Below, in pieces: positions 27,014-34,834 of a stretch of DNA of 64,000 nucleotides (its first letter is position 1; every line of letters starts with the position of its first letter). The stretch is taken from positions 62,001-126,000 of the forward strand of contig NZ_JAFYHP010000031.1 of the NCBI RefSeq assembly GCF_017539065.1, in the 5' to 3' direction. This DNA comes from Methanobrevibacter sp. (lineage in GTDB: Archaea; Methanobacteriota; Methanobacteria; Methanobacteriales; Methanobacteriaceae). The notes beneath the pieces were generated by a model, which saw only the letters and a list, made by a program, of their open reading frames with translations, searched no databases and was not told the origin of the DNA. The position numbers and the translations under genes were made by a program.

Positions 27014-28096
27014 TTATGATCTTGTTTTTAATGTAACTACATTAGCTAAAATTAATGTGCCTATAAATAAGAATGTAAATAATGCCATACCATTGATTGT
27101 TCTGTTAAATAAAAACATACCAATTAATGCTTGTGTACAGAAAGCCGCTAACGCTCCTGTTAATAATACTTCTTTGCCTAGGAATTTCTTATTATTTTTT
27201 TCTCTTTTTTCACGATACATCTTCAATACTTTAAATCCGATAAGTATTGTTCCAAGTACGAACACCATTAGGCCCGCTAAACCTAAAATACCGAAGTCGA
27301 ATCCATATCCAAAGATACCTGGAAGCAAATAGTCGATTGTATCTTTTTGGTTAACCAATATACCGAAAAACATTGGGAAAGGCAATCCGAAGAACAATAC
27401 AAATTGCATTGGTAAGGTAATATACCCTTCAGCAAAAGCCGTTCCTTCCGCTCCCCAATAGGAAGCATTTGCATTATGGCCAATCAATTGAATATTATGC
27501 AATACTGTCTTAATACTTGATAAGGAGTACTGTTCAATCCTGCCTAATCTTAACAAAGGAGAAAAGACTGTCATTCCAGTTACCCTTGAAACTACCTCCA
27601 AGAGTATAAAACCTACTCCTAAGACACCTAAAAATGTTAAAATCCTATTCATAGTAAAAACGGATTTTTCCCTGAATGATTTTGAAATAATCAAATAACC
27701 AAAGAACAAACCGATTACCCATAAAATTAAAAAGGATCTGTGCATCAATCCACCAAATACTGTAATGCCTGCAATGAACAATATTACAAATCTTCTAAGC
27801 GGCCGTATATCGACTCCCGATTCTTTCATCACCTTCAGCGATGCCAGAGCAGTAACCGCACCTAAAAGTGCAATTGGACCAAATGGATGTGTAAATTCCG
27901 CCTGACTCGAAGATATTATCAAAAGTGCAATGTCTGCTCCGAAAAGTAAAGTGAAGCCTCCTAATAAAAATAGGGATAAAAAGGTTACAACACTAAGTGA
28001 TAATGGAATTAAGTTTAAAACAAATATCCATGTGGCAAATAGTATCACTGCCATTTCGACAATCAATTGTAAATGGTTTTGAGCAATTAACAACAT
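27014..28096 (-). CDS. Polytopic membrane protein, unknown
   Basis: 360 residues with about ten hydrophobic helices and no signal peptide; short basic loops such as KVLKMYREKREKNNKKF face the cytoplasm. A longer outside loop carries RLGRIEQYSLSS and NANASYWGAEGTAFAEGY. The general look recalls O-antigen ligase/polymerase-type proteins, but the defining motifs are not convincing. ATG follows GTGATTAGAAT. It lies between the tRNA gene and the DUF1890 gene and may lead that operon (13-bp gap). Confidence 0.7.
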   Translation of the reverse strand: MLLIAQNHLQLIVEMAVILFATWIFVLNLIPLSLSVVTFLSLFLLGGFTLLFGADIALLIISSSQAEFTHPFGPIALLGAVTALASLKVMKESGVDIRPLRRFVILFIAGITVFGGLMHRSFLILWVIGLFFGYLIISKSFREKSVFTMNRILTFLGVLGVGFILLEVVSRVTGMTVFSPLLRLGRIEQYSLSSIKTVLHNIQLIGHNANASYWGAEGTAFAEGYITLPMQFVLFFGLPFPMFFGILVNQKDTIDYLLPGIFGYGFDFGILGLAGLMVFVLGTILIGFKVLKMYREKREKNNKKFLGKEVLLTGALAAFCTQALIGMFLFNRTINGMALFTFLFIGTLILANVVTLKTRS

Positions 28097-28134
28097 ATTC
28101 TAATCACAATTCGTTTATTTCATTGATTTTTAAG

Positions 28135-28207
<73 letters not shown>

Positions 28208-28251
28208 ATATATACAAATATTATTAATATATAGAATTATTACTATAAATA

Positions 28252-29283
28252 CTATTTGCCATTACGTGCCAAATCATATAAGTTATCTATTATAATTTGG
28301 AACAAATCATCAGTTTTTACATCAATCTTCTCATGTGGATTGACAATAAAGTCCAATGCTTTTTCAATAACATCATCAGTATCATGAGACCTATACATTA
28401 ACCCCTTATTAATATAATATTGGTCAACTGACAGGGTTTCTCCAGGATAACAGGAAATTACCGGAGTCTGCAAGATTGCAGCTTCCCTATTCATTGTTCC
28501 GCCAGCACCAATAACCAGATCTGATTTTTTAATGATACTGGATGTATCAACTGGAGGTTTTAATATATGTACGTTTTCAATTCCTTCAAATATATCTGCT
28601 TGTTCTTTAAATCTTGGCAGAATCAGAATATTTGCCATATTTTTTAACTCATCAACTATTGGAGATAAAACAGATTTTCTACAATCCGCATCTAAATATG
28701 AAGCAAGTGAAGGTTCAGGCCTCATTAAAATAGTTTTTGGATGAGTCAAATCTAAATCTAAATCATTGAAAACATTATCATTATATTTAAAACTTTTAAA
28801 ATGCATTAATTCAGAGGTACCATCATATGGAATAATTGTATTAGGATCAGCACCGAATTTCATTAATTTCCAAAAATCAATTATATCCGGGGTGATAATC
28901 CTGTCACACAAAGGAAGAGTTAATTTATTAGCTGCGAGCGCATGCTCATTATCTAAAACATATAAACTTGGAATTCCTAAACCGAATGAGATTCTTGGAA
29001 GTTCTATAGAATGCTTGCTAAGGGCGACATCAACATTTTCGCCATGAATAATATCTACAAGATTAAATACTCTTTGAGTACTCTCCCTAAGTTTATCATA
29101 TAGGCTGACTCCATGTTTTCCAACAGAAATGAAGTCAATTTCATACATTTCAAGTAATTTATGGATATCTCCAAATTGCCTTGCTGTAACAATTACATCC
29201 TCACCTTCGGCTTCGAGATATTTTATTACATCTTTAAAGAACCTTACATGAGGAGCATTTGAAATGTCTATCCATACTTTCAT
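28252..29283 (-). CDS. DUF354 family glycosyltransferase-like protein
   Basis: 343 residues, DUF354, a GT-B fold family related to UDP-GlcNAc 2-epimerase and MurG-type enzymes. Start motif WIDISNAPHVRFFKDVI is diagnostic; later KHSIELPRISFGLGIP and GAGGTMNREAAILQTPVISCYPG, which match the nucleotide-sugar-binding loop of the fold. The substrate is unknown. ATG follows GGTGGTAAC. It lies 20 bp after hypB, perhaps on the same transcript, although functional linkage to hydrogenase maturation is not expected. Confidence 0.85.
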   Translation of the reverse strand: MKVWIDISNAPHVRFFKDVIKYLEAEGEDVIVTARQFGDIHKLLEMYEIDFISVGKHGVSLYDKLRESTQRVFNLVDIIHGENVDVALSKHSIELPRISFGLGIPSLYVLDNEHALAANKLTLPLCDRIITPDIIDFWKLMKFGADPNTIIPYDGTSELMHFKSFKYNDNVFNDLDLDLTHPKTILMRPEPSLASYLDADCRKSVLSPIVDELKNMANILILPRFKEQADIFEGIENVHILKPPVDTSSIIKKSDLVIGAGGTMNREAAILQTPVISCYPGETLSVDQYYINKGLMYRSHDTDDVIEKALDFIVNPHEKIDVKTDDLFQIIIDNLYDLARNGK

Positions 29284-29303
29284 GTTACCACCTGAATCAT
29301 TAT

Positions 29304-29957
29304 TTAGTTATTCATTGCTTCTTCAATGACTTGTATAATTTCATCTAATCCGCAACCTTGTTTTAAGCTGGATTTGATGACTTTAACGTTAGGGTTTAAT
29401 TTTTGAGCATCTGCAACCATTTTATCTGCATCTGCTCCAACAGCATCTGCAAGGTCAACCTTGTTGATTACAACTACGTCTGATGTTTGGAAAATAATTG
29501 GATGTTTTTCTACAGTATCATCACCTTCAGTTACACTTACAACAACTATTCTCAAGTGAGAACCTAATTCAAAATCAACAGGACAGATTAAATTACCCAC
29601 ATTTTCAATAATGACCATGTCCAAATCATCTAACGGCAAATCTTCTAAACCGTGGCCTACCAAATGTGCATCCAAGTGACATTCTTTACCGGTGTTTAAA
29701 CCTACAACAGGCACATTATGTTTTTCAATACGTCCTGCATCGAATTTTGAGATTACATCTCCGGCTAGAACACCTATTTTATAATCAGTATTATCAATGA
29801 TTTCTTCTACAAGTGTTGTTTTACCGGAACCGATTGCTCCTACAAAATCAACACAAAAAATGTCTTTTTCTTCCAAATTTTTTAAGTTTTTATCTGCTAA
29901 TTTTTTATTTGCATCCATAATATTTTTTGCTACTTCTACATCAGCTACTTGGTGCAT
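29304..29957 (-). CDS. hypB: Hydrogenase nickel incorporation GTPase HypB
   Basis: SIMIBI-class GTPase that delivers nickel to [NiFe]-hydrogenases, 217 residues. P-loop DFVGAIGSGKTTLVEEI, switch region GKECHLDAHLV (the metal-binding Cys-His pair), ENVGNLICPVDFELG and NKVDLADAVG. The His-rich N-terminal tail seen in some bacteria is absent, as usual for archaea. ATG follows GAGGTGAAAAA. Encoded 18 bp after hypA. Confidence 0.96.
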   Translation of the reverse strand: MHQVADVEVAKNIMDANKKLADKNLKNLEEKDIFCVDFVGAIGSGKTTLVEEIIDNTDYKIGVLAGDVISKFDAGRIEKHNVPVVGLNTGKECHLDAHLVGHGLEDLPLDDLDMVIIENVGNLICPVDFELGSHLRIVVVSVTEGDDTVEKHPIIFQTSDVVVINKVDLADAVGADADKMVADAQKLNPNVKVIKSSLKQGCGLDEIIQVIEEAMNN

Positions 29958-29975
29958 TTTTTCACCTCAATTAAT

Positions 29976-30353
29976 TTAAACATCCTCAGGTTTCTCTATA
30001 ACAATATTTTTAACAACAATATCTTTCCCATTTAAAGTTTCTACACTCAAACTGTCGCATTTAGGACATTTAACAAGTGGAGCATAATGGTCACTATCAT
30101 CCAGTATAGCTTCACCATGGAATTTACAATCATGACATTCAATTTCGGCAGGGATTTCTTCAAATTTAATTTCTGCATCTTGCATAATAGTATTATCTAT
30201 TAAAACACCTAATATGAACTCTAATTGTTCTGGATTAATCATGGCTAGTCTACCTACTTCAACAGTGACTTCGTTAACTTCAGTTGCATTATTTGCCTCA
30301 GCAGTTTCTAGAACTGCATTTATAATACCCTGAGCCATAGATAATTCATGCAT
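29976..30353 (-). CDS. hypA: Hydrogenase nickel incorporation protein HypA
   Basis: 125-residue nickel chaperone. It begins MHELSMAQGI (His2 and Glu3 bind nickel) and has the zinc site CHDCKF with CPKCDS, as in all HypA. It hands nickel to HypB for the methanogen's [NiFe]-hydrogenases, such as Frh and Mvh. ATG follows AGGAGTAATAAA. First gene of the hypAB unit, divergent from the aldo/keto reductase. Confidence 0.96.
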   Translation of the reverse strand: MHELSMAQGIINAVLETAEANNATEVNEVTVEVGRLAMINPEQLEFILGVLIDNTIMQDAEIKFEEIPAEIECHDCKFHGEAILDDSDHYAPLVKCPKCDSLSVETLNGKDIVVKNIVIEKPEDV

Positions 30354-30450
30354 TTTATTACTCCTATCTAAACTTTAATACATTAAATTTAGTTTTATTT
30401 ATTTATAAAAGTATTTAATATATGGATATATTTAAAGTAATACTATAAAC

Positions 30451-30477
30451 TGTTGCTAAAAGCAACATTTATATTTA
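30451..30477 (+). promoter_or_regulatory. Palindrome abutting a TATA box before the aldo/keto reductase gene
   Basis: TGTTGCT-AAA-AGCAACA (30451-30467) is a perfect 7-bp-arm inverted repeat. Its right end touches TTTATATTTAA (about 30468-30477), a good archaeal TATA box, 33 bp before the ATG at 30511. A protein on the palindrome would cover the BRE. Repeat and TATA are seen; regulation is inferred. Confidence 0.5.
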
Positions 30478-30510
30478 ACAATTAATAAAAATATCCATGG
30501 AGATAGTGTT

Positions 30511-31659
30511 ATGACTTACAAATCAAAATTCGGTTTTGGGTGTATGAGGCTTCCGCTAATTGATGCAAATGACCCAACATCCGTTAACCAGGAACTATTC
30601 AACCAGATGGTTGATATATACATGGAAAAAGGTTTTAACTATTTTGACACTTCTTATGCTTATCATAATGGAGTTAGTGAAGTAGCTATAAGAAAAGCCG
30701 TCGTTGAAAGATATCCTCGTGAATCTTATCAAATCTGTGATAAAATGCCCACCTGGGCGTTAACAAGTGAAGAAGATAATGACAAATTTGTAAACCAAAT
30801 GCTTGAAAGATTAGGTATCGATTATTTTGATGTATTTTTAGTTCACAATATTAACACTCCATGGCATAAACTTGCTGAAACACACAAAACATTCGAATAT
30901 GTTAAAAAAATGAAAGAAGAGGGAATTGCCCGCAAAATTGGTATAAGTTTTCATGACAAAGCAGTATTACTAGAAGAGGTCCTAGATAAATATGGAGATT
31001 TCCTGGATGTTGTCCTATTAGAACTAAATTATCTCGACTGGGAAGATCCTGCAATCGAATCTCACAAATGTTATGACTTATGTGTAAAACACGGCCTTGA
31101 TGTTTATGTTATGGAACCATTAAAAGGCGGAGTTATTGTCAACCCTAATGATGAAATAAAAAACGATTTTAAAGAATTCAGCCCCGATAAATCCATAGCT
31201 AGTTTCGCATTAAGATTCTGTGCTTCACTCGAACATGTTAAAATTGTATTAAGCGGCATGAGCAAACTGGATGATTTACTTGATAACTGTAATACCTTTG
31301 AAAATTTCAAACCATTAACCGGTGAAGAAATGGAATTTCTGGAAGAAATGACTGAAAAATTAAATTCAACAGTTGCAGTTTCATGCAGCGAATGCGGATA
31401 TTGCGTTGATGCATGTCCTGAAATGATTCCAATTCCCGAATATTTCAGTTTATATAATCTTAGTACAAATCGCCCGGAATCAAACATTTACAGATTGTAC
31501 TTTGATAAATTAGCTGATGAAAAAGTTCCTGCTGACGAATGCAATTACTGTGGGACATGCATTGATTACTGCACTCAACACATTGACATTCCAGAAGAAT
31601 TAGAAAAAGTATGCGAACACTTTGAGGAGGGTTTCACGCCTTACGCCCGGTCTTCTTAA
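30511..31659 (+). CDS. Aldo/keto reductase fused to a 2[4Fe-4S] ferredoxin domain
   Basis: 382 residues. An AKR TIM barrel (1-290) has the catalytic Asp/Tyr in FDTSYAYHNGVSE, Lys in DKMPTW and His in VHNIN. A C-terminal ferredoxin part has two clusters, CSECGYCVDACPEM and CNYCGTCIDYCTQH. This type probably takes electrons from ferredoxin rather than NADPH; the substrate is unknown. ATG follows GGAG at 9 bases. A palindrome overlaps the promoter. Its last 4 bases overlap the convergent helicase gene. Confidence 0.88.
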   Translation: MTYKSKFGFGCMRLPLIDANDPTSVNQELFNQMVDIYMEKGFNYFDTSYAYHNGVSEVAIRKAVVERYPRESYQICDKMPTWALTSEEDNDKFVNQMLERLGIDYFDVFLVHNINTPWHKLAETHKTFEYVKKMKEEGIARKIGISFHDKAVLLEEVLDKYGDFLDVVLLELNYLDWEDPAIESHKCYDLCVKHGLDVYVMEPLKGGVIVNPNDEIKNDFKEFSPDKSIASFALRFCASLEHVKIVLSGMSKLDDLLDNCNTFENFKPLTGEEMEFLEEMTEKLNSTVAVSCSECGYCVDACPEMIPIPEYFSLYNLSTNRPESNIYRLYFDKLADEKVPADECNYCGTCIDYCTQHIDIPEELEKVCEHFEEGFTPYARSS

Positions 31660-34511
31660 GAAACTCTCATTTTTAATTCTTTAACCATTTCGCCATTTTT
31701 ATTTATTTTTAAAGCTTTCTTATAATATTCAATAGCCTTTGGGAATATGCCTGAGTGATAATAAATTAAGCCCATTAATGCTAGCGCCTCTGAATTTTTA
31801 TCATCAAAATCTAGGAGATTCTCCAAAATTTCGGCAGCCGTTGCTAAATCCCCCTGATTAAATAGATCATATGCCTCTTCATATAATGTATCGATATCAT
31901 CAAGAGAGCTCAACTCAACAGCCTGCTTTTGAGGTTTATTTGTCAGTAAAAGTTCAAGTTCCATTGCCATTTCATTGGACTTATCACAGGATAGGGCTTT
32001 TCTGGCAAATACCAATGCGATATCTCTTTGATCTTGTTCATATAATATTTTAGCCATTAAAGCCAAAGCTTTTGAATGCTTATTATCATGAGCCAAAACA
32101 CTATTTAAAACATCTTTTGAAGCTGAATAATCTCCCTTATCATATAATTCTAATGCATCACCAAATTCATCAATTTCTTCAGCTTCAATAATAACTTCCC
32201 CTTTTTCAACAGTGCCCTCACTAGAGATAAGACGGGACATGTACTTCAAGATAAATTTTGTAGCATTTTTGTGTAATGGCTTATTATCATTTCCACATTT
32301 TGGTGAGTAAATGCAGGCAGGACAGCCACTTTGGCATTGACAATTCTCTAATAGGTCAATTGTGGAGTTAAGCAAATCGACAAATACCTCAACTGCTTTT
32401 TCACATATGCCAATTCCACCTTCATAACCATCATAAATAAAAATAGTAGCTTCTTGAGTATCTTCATGATAATTAGTAGATAATCCTCCAATATCAAATC
32501 TATCACACATCGTATGAAGCGGGAATAAACCAATTAATGCATGTTCCGCTCCATGAAGGCCTCCAGCAAAAACCTCCTCTTCATTTGGAAACATGTCTTC
32601 AAGAGTATCTTTAACTTTTTTTGGAATTGTAAACCATAACCCCTTAGTATTAAATCTTAAAGGAGGCAGTTCCAGCGGATAGGTTCCGACTACTTTTGAA
32701 AATTGCATTTTTTTATATTTGAAGTAATCTTCGCTGACAGTTAACTCTCCAAAGTGTATTGTTAAATTACCGTAATTTGTTTTTGATAATTTCTTTTTAA
32801 TATTAATCTCTGTTTGATTTAAAACCATTGTATGATAATCAACAGCTTGTTTAGATACATTGACAAACCTGCTTTTTAAATTTACATCATTAACAACATA
32901 GGTATCTCCCTTGTTAATTAAGATAGCTCCTTCATGAGCTTCACGATACACCTGTGATCTCTCCATTGTCTCTAGAAGTTGCCCGTTATTCATTACTCTA
33001 AATTCTTCTGAAGATATCTGGTCAAGAGAGTGATCCATTGCAGGATTGTCATCATAAGGATATATGAAATCTCCTCTATGATTTTCATATAAGTCCTTTT
33101 TAGAAACTAATTCGTCAATCAAATTTTGAGATATTCCAAAGTATTTTTCCGATTCCCCTCTTTGAAGCGGGAGTTCTTTTGCGGCACATAACAAATGAGC
33201 TTCTTGTAGGATAGGATTTGTTAAATCGATGATTGCATTTTCATGAGCCTTATCAAAAAAGAATTTTGGATTGTTCATAAAATATTGGTCAAGCTGATTT
33301 TCAAAAGCTATTAAAACAGCTAAAGATTTTTGATTGCTTCTACCTGATCTTCCGGCCTGTTGCCATGTAGAAATCATGGTTCCAGGATAACCCGAAATAA
33401 TAACAGCATCCAAAGAACCAATGTTAATGCCTAATTCCAATGCATTAGTGCATGTTACACCCAAGTATTTGCCGCTTTTAAGGCCTTCTTCAATTTCACG
33501 TCTTTCTTTGGCCTGATAGCCGGCACGATATGCTGCAATTCTGCTGGCCAATTTTCCCTTAACCTGAGTCATGTCATTTTTAGCCCACATTGCAATTAAC
33601 TCTGTTGTTTTTCGTGAAACAGTGAAACATAATGTTTGAATATTCTTTAACATCATGTACATGAAGATATTTTCTGTTTCCATATGGACTGAAGGGGCAT
33701 TTTGAGTATTGGTCTTCTTTCTTACATAATTTTTAAAAGGATTATATAAAATAAAGTCTTTTTCACCACTTGGAGATGAATCATTATCAACAAGCGCAAA
33801 TTCTTCACCAGTTAAACGGTTAGCCAACTCTAAAGGATTAGCTAGAGTGGCTGAAGATAAAATAAACTGGGGATATGATCCATAAAAATTTGCTATTCTT
33901 TTCAGTCTTTTAATCAAAAAAGCAACATTTGAACCGAATACTCCTTTATAGTAGTGTGATTCGTCAATTACAATATATCTTAGGTTTTTATAAAATCTTG
34001 ACCATTGATGATGCCAGGATAAAATTAAATGGAGTTGATAAGGGTTGGTTAAAACAATCCTTGACTTTTCGCGTATCCCCTTTTTATCTTCCCTTGGTGT
34101 GTCTCCATCATAGGTTCTGGGATTGATTTTTATATCTAATTCATGTTCCATGTTTTCCAAAACATGCAGCTGGTCATTTGACAGGGCTTTTGCAGGGTAG
34201 ATGTATAATGCTGTTGCATCTTTATCTTCAATCATTGTTTCCATTATGGGCAAATTAAAAGCCAAAGTTTTTCCAGAAGCAGTAGGTGTGGTTATGATGA
34301 CATTTTCACCATTTTGGATAGCCTCATATGTATCCGCTTGATGTTGGTATAATCTAATATCTTTTGAGGAAAGATACTCAACAATTCTTTCGTTTAAATT
34401 ATCGACTTTTTTAAAACTAGCTTTTTTAGCAGGTATTGTTTCAACATGAGCTATATTCTCCCTATACCTCACATCATTTTTAAACATATCAATATTGTCA
34501 ACCTCTCCCAT
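31656..34511 (-). CDS. MrfA/YprA-type DEAD/DEAH helicase with C-terminal TPR extension
   Basis: 951 residues. SF2 helicase core: Walker A TPTASGKTLAF, DESH box YIVIDESHYYKG, motif VI QQAGRSGRS. A DUF1998 zinc-binding region near 735-760 (CQCQSGCPACIYSPKCG) is diagnostic of the MrfA/YprA family (COG1205), which works in DNA cross-link repair in Bacillus. Residues about 795-951 hold TPR-like repeats (ALALMGLIYYHSGIFPKAIE and similar), an extension not usual for the family. Its promoter contains a copy of the 21-bp repair element. Confidence 0.88.
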   Translation of the reverse strand: MGEVDNIDMFKNDVRYRENIAHVETIPAKKASFKKVDNLNERIVEYLSSKDIRLYQHQADTYEAIQNGENVIITTPTASGKTLAFNLPIMETMIEDKDATALYIYPAKALSNDQLHVLENMEHELDIKINPRTYDGDTPREDKKGIREKSRIVLTNPYQLHLILSWHHQWSRFYKNLRYIVIDESHYYKGVFGSNVAFLIKRLKRIANFYGSYPQFILSSATLANPLELANRLTGEEFALVDNDSSPSGEKDFILYNPFKNYVRKKTNTQNAPSVHMETENIFMYMMLKNIQTLCFTVSRKTTELIAMWAKNDMTQVKGKLASRIAAYRAGYQAKERREIEEGLKSGKYLGVTCTNALELGINIGSLDAVIISGYPGTMISTWQQAGRSGRSNQKSLAVLIAFENQLDQYFMNNPKFFFDKAHENAIIDLTNPILQEAHLLCAAKELPLQRGESEKYFGISQNLIDELVSKKDLYENHRGDFIYPYDDNPAMDHSLDQISSEEFRVMNNGQLLETMERSQVYREAHEGAILINKGDTYVVNDVNLKSRFVNVSKQAVDYHTMVLNQTEINIKKKLSKTNYGNLTIHFGELTVSEDYFKYKKMQFSKVVGTYPLELPPLRFNTKGLWFTIPKKVKDTLEDMFPNEEEVFAGGLHGAEHALIGLFPLHTMCDRFDIGGLSTNYHEDTQEATIFIYDGYEGGIGICEKAVEVFVDLLNSTIDLLENCQCQSGCPACIYSPKCGNDNKPLHKNATKFILKYMSRLISSEGTVEKGEVIIEAEEIDEFGDALELYDKGDYSASKDVLNSVLAHDNKHSKALALMAKILYEQDQRDIALVFARKALSCDKSNEMAMELELLLTNKPQKQAVELSSLDDIDTLYEEAYDLFNQGDLATAAEILENLLDFDDKNSEALALMGLIYYHSGIFPKAIEYYKKALKINKNGEMVKELKMRVS

Positions 34512-34573
34512 AATATCAGCTAAACCCCTAGTTAATGTTTATATTTTAATCGTAACTTTATATAAATCAAACG

Positions 34574-34594
34574 AGAGAGCATTTGATAAGTATT
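34574..34594 (-). promoter_or_regulatory. 21-bp repair-gene element, copy upstream of the MrfA-type helicase
   Basis: Core AGAGAGCATTTGATAAG on the plus strand; read towards the helicase it is the reverse complement ending in ATGCTCTCT. It ends 7 bases before TTTATATAA, a TATA-like box, and about 62 bp before the ATG at 34511. It matches the copy at 34762-34782 in 19 of 21 positions. Confidence 0.6.
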
Positions 34595-34761
34595 CGAAAA
34601 ATTTAAATTCCTTAAAAATAGTAAGTTAGAAACAAAATTGCTTCTAACTTATGCATATTATGGAAGTGTTTACTCCCATGATTTTCAATCTATTTTTTTG
34701 ATTAAATAAAAGTTTTCATAGCTCAAATATTTGTGATATTACATCAAAAAAAGTTAATTAA

Positions 34762-34782
34762 AATAGTTTTCAAATGCTCTCT
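34762..34782 (+). promoter_or_regulatory. 21-bp repair-gene element, copy upstream of uvrD
   Basis: Plus-strand text TTTTCAAATGCTCTCT, the same orientation towards its gene as the other copies. It lies 6 bases before the TATA-like box TTATAAATA (34789-34797), 52 bp before the ATG. Confidence 0.6.
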
Positions 34783-34834
34783 AAATCATTATAAATAACT
34801 TTAATACATACATTTAATTAAGAGAGGTAACGTA

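Larger units (their letters stand above)
34512..34834. other. Intergenic region between divergent helicase genes (323 bp)
   Basis: Holds two inverted copies of the 21-bp repair element (34574-34594 and 34762-34782), each followed outward by a TATA box. Between them is a perfect 10-bp hairpin TAAGTTAGAA/TTCTAACTTA (34622-34631 and 34642-34651). No ORF or known RNA was recognised in it. Confidence 0.6.

Noticed and set aside
34574-34782. Inverted 21-bp repeats as the ends of a MITE or insertion sequence
   Set aside because: The third copy at 47 kb is single, no target-site duplication was seen, and each copy sits at a fixed distance from a TATA-like box. A regulatory element fits better, although a mobile origin cannot be excluded without a genome search.
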